64,000 nucleotides of DNA from Prorocentrum cordatum (taxonomy: Eukaryota > Sar > Dinophyceae > Prorocentrales > Prorocentraceae), in the NCBI GenBank assembly GCA_963575745.1, contig CAUYUJ010019270.1, positions 544,931 to 608,930 of the forward strand, in the 5' to 3' direction. The notes under the pieces are model-generated. The model was given only the letters and a program-made list of their open reading frames with translations, made no database searches and was not told the origin of the DNA. Below, piece after piece: positions 21,102 through 29,681 of this stretch (positions within the stretch are counted from its first letter, which is position 1; each line of letters starts with the position of its first letter). Both the position numbers and the translations under genes were made by a program.

Positions 21102-21928
21102 CCGCTCGCCTCTACGGGGGGCCGGTCGCGGGGCAGCCCGCGCAGGCTGTTGGGCCGAAACGGCAGCGGCGCATATAGGATTGGGAGAAGAGGTAGGACG
21201 ACGACGAGACGACCAACTCTCTCTGCGGCGTTGGCGACGGCAAAATGAACTTGCTTGGCAAAATCATCGGTGTAATCTTCAGCGCTCTTACACTCTCGCC
21301 CCCTAGCCTCAACATGCTCGTGTGCGCCATCACATCTACGCTCTAACCCCTCCGCAACAATGGGAGAGGTGGTGGCTATCGTCCAGGGCTTTTTCATGAA
21401 ATTGCCCTTGCTATCCTTCAATCCGCATGCGCACCCGCGCAACGCCGCCTTGGCAAATCCCAACTCTCGAAGAAAACTCTTTACCTGAGGGTCTCTCCAA
21501 TAATTACATTGGGTAGGCCATTCAATACATACAACGCCCCCCGCTTTGTGCACAGCACGGGCAATCTCACGGAAATTCCAAAACAGATAACGGAAATCAG
21601 TTCTAATGCCCCGAAGTCTGCGCATAGCCCTGTGGTTTCCGGTACGGAAATAATGCGCCTCGTTCACATACTGCCAAGGGGGGCCTCCTGTACACGGCAT
21701 GGAGCCCCACAACGTGATATGTTTTCCCTTAAACGCAGCTATGTCGTTTAGCGCTATTTTGAATCCCTCATCCGTCCTCATGTCTTCTTCCTCGGTGTAT
21801 CGAATCACTTTACATGAGTTGTCAACGAAATTCTTCGGGTCTCCTATTCTACTTTGGGGGCCGCAACAGTACTCTAATAAAAATCTTTCCCCGGTCCACT
21901 GAGTGGCCGGGGCGCAATCTTCTCGGAT
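21014..21928 (-). CDS. cytosine-methyltransferase-like domain
   Basis: The frame opens at 21928 and has no ATG before its first motif, so it would be reached by a -1 move from the RNase H frame. In order it shows ERFLLEYCCGPQSRIG (SAM-binding motif I-like), KVIRYTEEEDM (motif II-like), ITLWGSMPCTGGPPW (a Pro-Cys motif IV-like loop), VVCIEWPTQCNYW (in the place of the ENV-type motif VI) and KKPWTIATTSP. This order resembles C5-cytosine methyltransferases, though PCTGG replaces the usual PCQ. Retrotransposon-borne cytosine methyltransferases have been reported in dinoflagellates (from memory). A C-terminal frameshift near 21200 replaces the tail by unrelated residues. Alternatively it is a degenerate Rossmann methyltransferase of other specificity. 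Confidence 0.5.
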   Translation of the reverse strand: MREDCAPATQWTGERFLLEYCCGPQSRIGDPKNFVDNSCKVIRYTEEEDMRTDEGFKIALNDIAAFKGKHITLWGSMPCTGGPPWQYVNEAHYFRTGNHRAMRRLRGIRTDFRYLFWNFREIARAVHKAGGVVCIEWPTQCNYWRDPQVKSFLRELGFAKAALRGCACGLKDSKGNFMKKPWTIATTSPIVAEGLERRCDGAHEHVEARGRECKSAEDYTDDFAKQVHFAVANAAERVGRLVVVLPLLPILYAPLPFRPNSLRGLPRDRPPVEASGCLAATARISLAAVSACRRRRRLNPCVVR

Positions 21929-24099
21929 TTAAATTCTGTGTATCCCGTCCATTTGCTGAGGCAATAATCACCGTCGCTAGAATCGCCATCTGAGTCATAT
22001 TCAAATGGGTGATGATATCTGCTTTCTTCATCACGCCAATTATCGATGCGATCTATCGTCAAACCTTGTTGGGAGTTGACGGCATATGTGCGACGTTTAT
22101 CATCAAGCTTATCAAGCTCGACGGGACAATCCCCGATTGTCGGCATAAATGTGACAAGTCTCGGAACATAGTGATGTCGTGTCAAATTCTGTCCTTGTCT
22201 CATCCATTCATCCCTTTTGTCAGAGAAGTTGGCAGCCACCGCAGAGTGCGGATTGCGAAGCGGGCGATCGTCGTTAGAAACAGCCTCCATGTTTTCAGGT
22301 CTCTTGGAAGGCTCTGACTCGCTTTCACTGTCCGATATTCCAAACATGGTTTTCATCTCACGATCGGAGCTTCTTTTTGTTGCGTTTTCAATCGCTCTCG
22401 TTTTCTCGGAGCTTCTGCTGTAACACTCTTTGCCCATCCGAGGAGTGACATTACCTGCAACATCAGCTGAGCTGACTGCATTCTTCGTCTTTAACAATCC
22501 CTCGGCTTGGCCGGGGGCAGCCGCAACGGGTTTGCCTTTGTTGGGGCGCTTTTTCTTTTTGTTTGACTTTTTGCTAGGCATGGCAGCTCCTCTCCGCAAG
22601 GCCGAACTAGGGCCCAGGCGGGGCTTGAGAATCCCCCCGGGTTTCAGGGGAAGTCCGTCAGAAAACATTGAGTCAAGATAATCTTGGCACCGCTTAGCGG
22701 CCCAGAACTTAGGCGTCACTATGTTGACGAGGTATAATACTTTGACCCATGCCATTGGGTCAACGAATCGTTTTGTTCCAATATCAGCAGCCTCGTTTTG
22801 TGTTCTTTCGTATTGTAATTGAACAAGGCCACGAGAAAATTGTTCGGACACAGCTGCTGCATCGATTCTATGCGTTCTTGGTAGGTGCATCAGCTTCATT
22901 GACCCGCCTGCCTTGATGACTTTGCAAACTGCTTGGTTATCTTCCAAGAATAAACATCGCACAGGTCTATCCAGCAGGATCTCCCACAGCGGTAATGCCG
23001 CAAGCAGCTCCTTGCGTAACGCAAGGTCGGCCGCAACGATCTCGGCCTCAAGTGTACTATGAGATGCGCATGTTTGTCTTTGCGAACTCATCGACTGGCC
23101 TGCCCGTGTATATGGGCCCCATATTGCTTGGTAGCTAGCGCTCGTGCTCCTGTGCGTTCGGATGTCACTCGCCAGATCTGCATCAGAGTATTGCTTTAAC
23201 AGAACATCCTCCTTTTTATCACCCACCCACGAGGTCATACGATAATGGGATGTACATTTTATGTAACATATGAGGCGGAAGAGGTCCATGTCTTGTTGTT
23301 CTGTCCATTTTGTGATGCAACTGGCAGTTTGACACGCGGCACGGAGTAGGTCGCATCTTGCCATTCTAGCCCCGTAAAGTATTTTCATCAACACTTTTGC
23401 TGCAATTGGTTGAAGCACTCCCGACTGAGTCGGTGGCTCAGGGTCATCAGGGCTAGCTGCTGCGGCATCGAGGCCAAGCACCTCTATCTCTTGGTCAGGA
23501 GGGCCGGTGTCAACGTTGATCTGTAACGCTGATGCTATAGCCTCCTCAGCTGGGGAGTAGATTTCTCCTCTGGGGCCGCCCTGTCCGTCTTCTAAGTCAG
23601 TAAGTTCTGGACCGAACGGGGTACCCGCGGCCGGATATGTGGCCGGGTCTGCGTCCGTCAATTGAGCGTATAAGGTAACACAGGAATCGAAAAACTCGGT
23701 CATATCGTATTCGATGACTTTTACGAGTTTCGGTTCTCTCGGCTGGTATGGCTCGGTCGTCTGAGATGCCGAGTCACCCCCCGTTTCCTCCTCACTACTC
23801 TCGTCTGTGACGGAGGCGTTTTTCTTAACTTTTGGAGGAGGCGGGTCGAGTACCGTAGGTAACTCCCCGTGCCACTCAATTGTCTGAGTTGATAATCTAT
23901 GCTCGCATCCTAAATATCGTCCAACAGCTGTTGGAGGATCTATTTCTATGCCCTTAGGGCAATTTTCCGAAGGTTCTTGAAGTAACTTCCATCCCTGGGC
24001 CAGCTTGTCGGCGGGTCCCGACAATTTGAAATCATCGACATAAATGATCAAGAAATTGCAATTCTTTGTGGAAATAACAGCTGCGCCACGGACTACATT
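21874..24099 (-). CDS. copia reverse transcriptase C-terminus plus RNase H
   Basis: The open frame begins at 24099 and reaches NFLIIYVDDFKLSGP (the YVDD catalytic box, about 24025-24055), then AVGRYLGCEHRL, typical of copia RT. A long acidic spacer follows. RNase H spans about 23200-22790: YSDADLASDI, HSTLEAEI, LEDNQAV and EAADIGTKRF supply the acidic D-E-D-D set. After it come a Lys-rich stretch (SKKSNKKKKRPNKG) and a domain with RHHYVPRLVTFMP. It ends at TAG 21874, where the methyltransferase-like frame takes over. The first part of RT is in another frame, so this ORF alone cannot give an active RT. Confidence 0.85.
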   Translation of the reverse strand, partial: NVVRGAAVISTKNCNFLIIYVDDFKLSGPADKLAQGWKLLQEPSENCPKGIEIDPPTAVGRYLGCEHRLSTQTIEWHGELPTVLDPPPPKVKKNASVTDESSEEETGGDSASQTTEPYQPREPKLVKVIEYDMTEFFDSCVTLYAQLTDADPATYPAAGTPFGPELTDLEDGQGGPRGEIYSPAEEAIASALQINVDTGPPDQEIEVLGLDAAAASPDDPEPPTQSGVLQPIAAKVLMKILYGARMARCDLLRAACQTASCITKWTEQQDMDLFRLICYIKCTSHYRMTSWVGDKKEDVLLKQYSDADLASDIRTHRSTSASYQAIWGPYTRAGQSMSSQRQTCASHSTLEAEIVAADLALRKELLAALPLWEILLDRPVRCLFLEDNQAVCKVIKAGGSMKLMHLPRTHRIDAAAVSEQFSRGLVQLQYERTQNEAADIGTKRFVDPMAWVKVLYLVNIVTPKFWAAKRCQDYLDSMFSDGLPLKPGGILKPRLGPSSALRRGAAMPSKKSNKKKKRPNKGKPVAAAPGQAEGLLKTKNAVSSADVAGNVTPRMGKECYSRSSEKTRAIENATKRSSDREMKTMFGISDSESESEPSKRPENMEAVSNDDRPLRNPHSAVAANFSDKRDEWMRQGQNLTRHHYVPRLVTFMPTIGDCPVELDKLDDKRRTYAVNSQQGLTIDRIDNWRDEESRYHHPFEYDSDGDSSDGDYCLSKWTGYTEFKSEKIAPRPLSGPGKDFY

Positions 24100-25747
24100 T
24101 CACAAAACCTTTCGCCGTGACATGTCCCTCGCAATGCTGTTCCCAGTGCCCGCCCGAATCAGGATGTCCGTACAGAGATAAGTACAGAGGACACACGGGG
24201 TTTCTCATGTTGGACCATGCTTTGGGCCATTCGTCACGAGGCAAGAAAACCCAAGTAGGAGTGCCTCCCAACTTTGATTGTGTGTAAGCTTGTCGAGCGT
24301 CAGCTTGTTCGATGCTGTGGCCTTCAAACAGCCCGTAAGTATCGGCTGCTTTGCTGGCCTGCATTGTCGCGGGACTGCTGGAAAGTTCCTGAAATAGTGC
24401 CACGTCTTTGTTTTGATCTCTAACACTCGAACCGTCAAAGACCACCCGACCTTTGTACTTGCGGTCTTTGTGTCCTAGTGGTAACTCTGAGTTCTTTTCA
24501 ACAAGGATCGCAAACAAGCGGCCAAAATGAGCCGTTTTCCCTTTGAGTTCGGCAACAACGTCGGAATATTCCCTAACACCATCTTCGATCCACGTGCCAA
24601 TGTCACGCAGTCTGTCCCACTCTTTTCTCAAGGCAGCTTGAGCGTCTTTGTTTGCCTTTGCCTCGTCTTTCGAGACAGATCTGGCTACAGCGGCATCTAT
24701 GCGAGCGCATTGCCAGTCATTGGGAAGTTGGAAAGGCTCATCGATGACAGATATTATATCTGTAAATGGATTATAGAAGTATTGCAAATCAAATTTTTCT
24801 TTGTCACGATGACTGATATCTGTGTCTGAGTTATCTCGTAACGGCATTCGAGGCACGCTTCGCCGCGACGCGGCGGCCGCCGGACTCGAGGTCAGGCTTG
24901 CCTCTTCGTTGTCCTCAGATTTTCCGTTGTCATCATCGGACAAGGGATCCCTGTCGGCTGAGCCGGAGGGTAGCCCGTCTCTTGCTATAGTGCCTCCATA
25001 CCATGTTTGTTTCCACCAAATGTCTTCGTCGTCTGACAGGTGTCCGTCAGGAACGTCTTCTTCTGATGAATCGTCAGTTTGAGATGTGGTTTGACAGACC
25101 TGGGTGTTTCGCGACGCCGCCCCTCGCCCACTGCCAGGGGCGTAGCACAGGCTGCCGTTTTGTATTCGACGTAGCTGCTCAGCCACCTTAGGTGCAGTTA
25201 GCCTGGCTTCGGGGAGAGCCGCAAGTGGCTGAGCCACTGCGGGATCGGGCGGAGTCGGTGGGTCATCCACATCTAGACCAATATCACGCAGAAGACCTAG
25301 GCAAGGACCGGGATCCTCTATGCCGAAGAACCCTCTCTCTTCAGCCTTGTATTGTTCCACGGCCTGTCGACGCTGTGCTTGGGTCATGTTGAACCATCGT
25401 CCAGGATGCATCCCGGGATTGGTAGACTCAGGTAACTTCTTTAACCATTGGGCACTGTATTTTGGGTCTGGGTCTGTGACCCACACTCGGGTTATAGGCG
25501 CATAATCAGGGTCATAATAAAGAACAACTCGTATGCTACATGTCTTTCGACGACCTGTCAACGGGAGTTTCTGAATAATTCGTCTTTTGTAAGTCCAGCA
25601 ACAATCCGTCTGTCTTCGAAATATTCCATTGTATCCAAAGTTGAATTGTTCGGGCAAGAAGCCGCCCTTTCCCTGGGACTTTCTCACGCGGCTTAGCCGC
25701 TGAGAAGTTGGACTGTCTGTCCAAACGATACTCGAGTTGTGCGAGTC
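24032..25747 (-). CDS. copia reverse transcriptase, N-terminal two thirds
   Basis: The frame opens after a TAG at 25748. The N-terminal ~280 residues are a spacer with acidic Ser-rich runs. RT begins near 24700 with ALRKEWDRLRDIGTW and continues through YKGRVVFDGSSV, IEQADARQAYTQSKL (motif A Asp), WVFLPRDEWPKAW and LYLSLYGHPDSGGHWE (the copia LYG motif). It stops at TGA 24032, 12 codons past the HKELQFL that should lead into YVDD. The next frame carries YVDD, so a +1 step within about 20 nt of the box separates them. It overlaps the integrase ORF by about 210 nt. Confidence 0.85.
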   Translation of the reverse strand, partial: DSHNSSIVWTDSPTSQRLSRVRKSQGKGGFLPEQFNFGYNGIFRRQTDCCWTYKRRIIQKLPLTGRRKTCSIRVVLYYDPDYAPITRVWVTDPDPKYSAQWLKKLPESTNPGMHPGRWFNMTQAQRRQAVEQYKAEERGFFGIEDPGPCLGLLRDIGLDVDDPPTPPDPAVAQPLAALPEARLTAPKVAEQLRRIQNGSLCYAPGSGRGAASRNTQVCQTTSQTDDSSEEDVPDGHLSDDEDIWWKQTWYGGTIARDGLPSGSADRDPLSDDDNGKSEDNEEASLTSSPAAAASRRSVPRMPLRDNSDTDISHRDKEKFDLQYFYNPFTDIISVIDEPFQLPNDWQCARIDAAVARSVSKDEAKANKDAQAALRKEWDRLRDIGTWIEDGVREYSDVVAELKGKTAHFGRLFAILVEKNSELPLGHKDRKYKGRVVFDGSSVRDQNKDVALFQELSSSPATMQASKAADTYGLFEGHSIEQADARQAYTQSKLGGTPTWVFLPRDEWPKAWSNMRNPVCPLYLSLYGHPDSGGHWEQHCEGHVTAKGFVKCSPWRSCYFHKELQFLDHLCR

Positions 25748-28115
25748 CTAGTTTTTGGTTTTTGTCTGCAGGATGGGAGTCGCGCTGAGGGTCCCTGCCG
25801 TCAACTACCAAAGGCACATCACCCACATACAAACCCCCAGGACCGTCGTCATCAAGATCGGCCTCAGAGTCAATACGTGGTGCGCCCTCGCCTTCCTGGG
25901 GAGGCGGTGGCACCAGAATGGCAGGATCATCAGCATTAAACGTGTTGTCCGGTCTTATCCCTGTGGCTGGTTGCGGTCCGTCTGAGACGGCCGCACCTTC
26001 TCCTGTTTCTGTAGGGATTGTGACGGAACGTACCTCCGTCGCCGCTTTCTCGTATGCTTGTCGCAAAGGAAACTGAGGCGATTGGTCGTCAGCAGTACCA
26101 TCTAAGATGTTGCTGTACACTTGGTCAGACTTCTCGATCGTGGGTCGTTTTCCCTCTGGAGTGCGTCCTGACTCCATATTCAGTCCGTCCAATTGTCTCA
26201 GAGGTATGACATAACTATCGGGTCCAACCAATCCCCCCGCTTTGTGCACATACCCCAAGTATATCCCTGGAATCATCGTCGCCCCAGTCTTGGCAGTGCG
26301 AAAACGGGATTCAGGCGGAGGCACATAACGGATAAGCGATCCGAAGGGAAGAAGCGGAGCATTGAACTGGCATCCGAAGCGTCTTTCCCAACTGGACTGC
26401 CCTTCAGCAGGGGTCCTTGTATTGTAGCATAAGCAGAAATATCGAACTGCATAGGTCCAATATGGTGGTGGAAGACCAGCCTGCATGAGTAAGGCTCTAG
26501 CTCCCATCTGCACCACGCCGTTCGCACGCTCGGCGACAGCATTTTGTTTCTTGTTTCCTGGGATGGTAGGATCATGGGCAATATTGAGCTCGTAACATGC
26601 CCTGGCAAGCTCTCTTGCGCCACCTGTATAACAATATTCTAACTTTTCCTCCAGGGCTCTAAGGTTTACTAAAAAGTTACAAACGTGAACCGCAGACTTG
26701 TCGCGTACACCCTGAGCGGCGAGAAAATCTGTAGCTCGGTCGCGAAAAGTCACGCACGCGGTCTCGTCGTGGAGCCCCCGCGAGAGTTCATCCATCGCAA
26801 ACCAATGATCCATCCTCGTCAGTTGTCCGAACGAAGTGGGGTTAGCGTATGGGCGAGGAACCTTTAGCCCTTTGTTCTGCGCTTTGTGCTGTTGCTTTCT
26901 GATAGCTTTGGCCCAATTGCACACTGGGCAATATGGGTTCTTAGGAGTATGAGTTAGAAGGCGCGGTAGGGAGGCAGCAGCCTTTTTGAGCCGCTCGGCA
27001 AGGGTCTCCGACACCTCAAACTCCGCAACGTCTGGGTCTAAATCTGGCGGTGCGTCGACGTCGACCAAGTCGACACCGTCAGCGTCTCCAACTTCACCCT
27101 CCTCGGGTCCTGGGGCCGCGTTGCACGCATCGGAGTCCAGTATTCTACTTGCTTCGTACGGGAGGTATCCTGAAACTCCACATCCAAAATGGCATCTATA
27201 CGCGGCAGCACAAGCCTCGGCTTTGCCGGGCTGCTCGTCGAATGCACCGACGGCCTGACCGTGGTCGAGCAAAGCTGAGAGACTTTTGGAGGCAGCAATA
27301 CCGGTTGGCGTCCGACTCCAACCGCATTCGCTGGCCAACTGAGGCGAATAGTAGAAGTAGGTGATGGTATCCGCAGAGTCTATCGAAGACGGGGAAACGG
27401 GCGCGATCTCGGTCGGCCGCCCATCAGCGTAGCTGTGGGTACCAATCAGCTCATGTGTGTGCAGGTCTATGGTTACGCGAGTCTGGACAGCGTGGGGCGG
27501 AGGGCCTCCCGCAGATTCCACGTTGTCCAGGAATGCCTCGGCGCCCGGCGCCACGCAACACCACCGCTCGAGGGGCTCACTCCTCCCGGCGGCAGCTGCG
27601 CACATCCACTGAGCCAGCGCCTCTTTGCCTGATAGGGTCAAGCACGGTATCTTGCCCTCAACGGCTAGGTCCACTTTTTGGCCGTTGGGCAACAGTAGGT
27701 AGGGCCTGTGGCCGGCTGGCCAAAAAAAACTAAAGCCGTGATCCATGCACCGCTCTCCTACCGAAATCACGCACGGGGTCTCCGGCATGACTAAAGCATT
27801 AAAACTACCACCCTTAAACTTGGGACACGCGATGTGAACTGAACCGAGGGCCTTAGATTCTCCCCCGGCAGTGTTCAGAGTGATCGAATGCGGAAGCTTT
27901 CGTATCAATCTCATTGCACCTGCGCTCCTAATGTATTTCTCCGCAGTTAGGTTGTACCCACACGTGGTGTCTATAATGAAGCTCAATGCCCCCAGATACG
28001 CAGCGTCTTTGTCTGTGCATCCAGCAGCGGCTGAGCCGTGCGGGCTTTCTTTCCCCTCTTCGTCCTTTAACCAGAGATGCCAGACGTGATCTTGCAGGTC
28101 TGATGCTCTGATTAA
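25536..28115 (-). CDS. protease-like segment and copia integrase
   Basis: The frame opens at 28115 with no ATG before the first motif. FIIDTTCGYNL near 27960-27990 sits where the aspartic protease DTG box belongs (Thr replaces Gly). The integrase has a zinc-binding part (LLTHTPKNPYCPVCNWAKA, ~26925-26960) and a core with MDHW (first Asp, ~26805), CYTGGARELARACYEL (~26600-26640) and NAVAERANG (Glu, 26529-26531). At 26622-26624 the codon is GGT (Gly) where copia integrases of this type have Asp, one A-to-G change from GAT. A C-terminal YVPPPESRFRT...PGIYLGYV segment is typical for copia. The last ~45 codons overlap the RT frame and look non-homologous. Probably inactive as integrase. Confidence 0.88.
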   Translation of the reverse strand, partial: LIRASDLQDHVWHLWLKDEEGKESPHGSAAAGCTDKDAAYLGALSFIIDTTCGYNLTAEKYIRSAGAMRLIRKLPHSITLNTAGGESKALGSVHIACPKFKGGSFNALVMPETPCVISVGERCMDHGFSFFWPAGHRPYLLLPNGQKVDLAVEGKIPCLTLSGKEALAQWMCAAAAGRSEPLERWCCVAPGAEAFLDNVESAGGPPPHAVQTRVTIDLHTHELIGTHSYADGRPTEIAPVSPSSIDSADTITYFYYSPQLASECGWSRTPTGIAASKSLSALLDHGQAVGAFDEQPGKAEACAAAYRCHFGCGVSGYLPYEASRILDSDACNAAPGPEEGEVGDADGVDLVDVDAPPDLDPDVAEFEVSETLAERLKKAAASLPRLLTHTPKNPYCPVCNWAKAIRKQQHKAQNKGLKVPRPYANPTSFGQLTRMDHWFAMDELSRGLHDETACVTFRDRATDFLAAQGVRDKSAVHVCNFLVNLRALEEKLEYCYTGGARELARACYELNIAHDPTIPGNKKQNAVAERANGVVQMGARALLMQAGLPPPYWTYAVRYFCLCYNTRTPAEGQSSWERRFGCQFNAPLLPFGSLIRYVPPPESRFRTAKTGATMIPGIYLGYVHKAGGLVGPDSYVIPLRQLDGLNMESGRTPEGKRPTIEKSDQVYSNILDGTADDQSPQFPLRQAYEKAATEVRSVTIPTETGEGAAVSDGPQPATGIRPDNTFNADDPAILVPPPPQEGEGAPRIDSEADLDDDGPGGLYVGDVPLVVDGRDPQRDSHPADKNQKLGLAQLEYRLDRQSNFSAAKPREKVPGKGRLLARTIQLWIQWNISKTDGLLLDLQKTNYSETPVDRSSKDM

Positions 28116-28206
28116 TCAGCGACAGACGCCCTCCACTGTATCGACATCTGTCGACGTATTTATCCTGGGAACTTCCATCTATCTTTGCTACTTGAAGGCG
28201 ACTCTT

Positions 28207-28686
28207 TCAAGTCAAATCGTGACGACGCGCCTTCCTCCAAGTGATAGTCGGCTCCTCAGTAGAGGGGTGAAGACGGACGCGGAGATTGCATCGGTTGCTA
28301 TCCCGATGTCGCATGCAACTCTTACTAGGGGGAACGCACCAGTACTTTTTGATCGCGCCCCGAGAAAGAGGGTACAGGAAATTCGCAAGGACATTGGCGA
28401 GACTCTCGACCTGTTTCCTGCCGTCCTGTTGAAACTCACCTTTGGAGGTATCCCAATAGTCCCCTCCATCGGCACTAGAGGCAATAGCCAAACATTTAGG
28501 GCTGTTTTGTTTTTGCCCTGGGAAGCCCCGGAATAATGGGGCGGGGCACGCAACGGCACCCAAGCTGATTGAATCAGCGGGTCTCTTCCAGCCCCCCCGT
28601 TTTCTGCTCAACCGACGCAGGCTTCGCCACGTCTGCCGAACGAGGACGGCAAGAAAGAATACCATTAACAAAATTATGTCTGTCAT
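28207..28686 (-). CDS. small ORF with a hydrophobic N-terminus between Gag and Pol
   Basis: 159 codons, same frame as the CCCH-bearing ORF upstream, separated by a TGA at 28729. Right after that stop the sequence is HTGGSAVSAGGMTDIILLMVF; the hydrophobic run IILLMVFFLAVLV could be a membrane segment. The remainder is basic and Cys-containing with no recognised domain. One palindrome copy lies at 28701-28711. It may be a C-terminal Gag extension. Confidence 0.35.
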   Translation of the reverse strand: MTDIILLMVFFLAVLVRQTWRSLRRLSRKRGGWKRPADSISLGAVACPAPLFRGFPGQKQNSPKCLAIASSADGGDYWDTSKGEFQQDGRKQVESLANVLANFLYPLSRGAIKKYWCVPPSKSCMRHRDSNRCNLRVRLHPSTEEPTITWRKARRHDLT

Positions 28687-28728
28687 CCCTCCAGCACTGA
28701 CGGCTGAGCCGCCAGTGTGGAGCCATTG

Positions 28729-29681
28729 TCACGTAATTGGATGACCTGGGGTGGTCTTGGCGAACCAGCATTCTTTTCCGCGTGAGCACTTTCCCGTTTC
28801 TCTGTAAGAGCGACAGACCATGTCTTTGCCTTTGCCACCGCCTTTGTTTTTCCCCCCATCCTTTTTGCGTTTGTCGGAGTCAGCACTCGTGGCTCTGGAG
28901 CCACCATTACTTCCCGTCGAAGAGATATTGGCAGCAGCGGCATTGGCCTGTTTGGATGTACGCTCATATCCCAAAGATTGTCCAGCGTCAAGTTTCGCTT
29001 GTTCCCACTTGTCACGCTTCAGCTTCTCAGCATCGGTTAGCCTTCTATGGGCCTTTGGCATCCGTCTTCGGATCCTCGACAATTCGTGGGGTCTCGGGAG
29101 TATGCGTAACACGGGATATTACTGTCTTTCCCACGCGACCGACTTCTATTCTTCTGCTGTCCTCCTTTCCCACGATTTCCAGTCGGGGTCTGGGATCGGC
29201 CCTGCCCCTTTCGGCCCCTGTTCTTTGATCTACCTCTAGGGTTCTTATCCTGGGCAGGGGCGGCACTGGACTTTCGTCCCGCACTCGGCTGAGCCGGCGC
29301 GGCATTCTTGGGCTTCTTGTGATTGAAGGGACAGCCTTTTCCTGCGCACGGGCAAGTTTCGCTCTTGGTAACGTATCTGCATGTGGTTTCGCCCTTGGTT
29401 TTCCCGCTTTTCATGACATCCGAGGATTGTCCCAACTTAATGGCAATCTCTGCCGGGGCGGCTTTATTGCCTGCATTCCTCCGATTGTCATTGCCTCCGC
29501 CTCCGCCGAATCGTGCTTGTCTGGCACCTTGGTTTAAGGTTCCCTCATGCACGCTGACGTTCCACTCTTCTTTTTCTCGCAACATCATGTCTTCAATCTG
29601 CTCCATCAGCCACTCGTAAGTCTTGACACCTTGTCCCGGTCTGTCTTTTGACAAGTCATATAGCTTACATGCAAAAGCCAA
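28729..29681 (-). CDS. Gag nucleocapsid part with CCCH-type zinc knuckles (two frames)
   Basis: 29681-29037 and 29112-28729 are adjacent frames of one protein. Three Cys-rich knuckles occur: CRYVTKSETCPCAGKGCPFNH (29350 region), CYAYSRDPTNCRGSEDGC (29060-29120) and CRSYRETGKCSRGKECWF (28760-28815). They resemble CCCH fingers (C-x8-C-x5/6-C-x3-H), not the single CCHC knuckle normal in copia Gag. The second finger is cut by the frame change at about 29055; its His appears in the next frame as PKAH. The third has Lys where His is expected. Basic Gly/Arg-rich linkers fit RNA binding and genome packaging. Confidence 0.65.

Noticed and set aside
21920-21945. Programmed -1 frameshift at GAATTTAAATCC between RNase H and the methyltransferase-like frame
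   Set aside because: TTTAAAT looks slippery but the in-frame codons do not fit X-XXY-YYZ pairing, and other junctions of the element have clearly random shifts.
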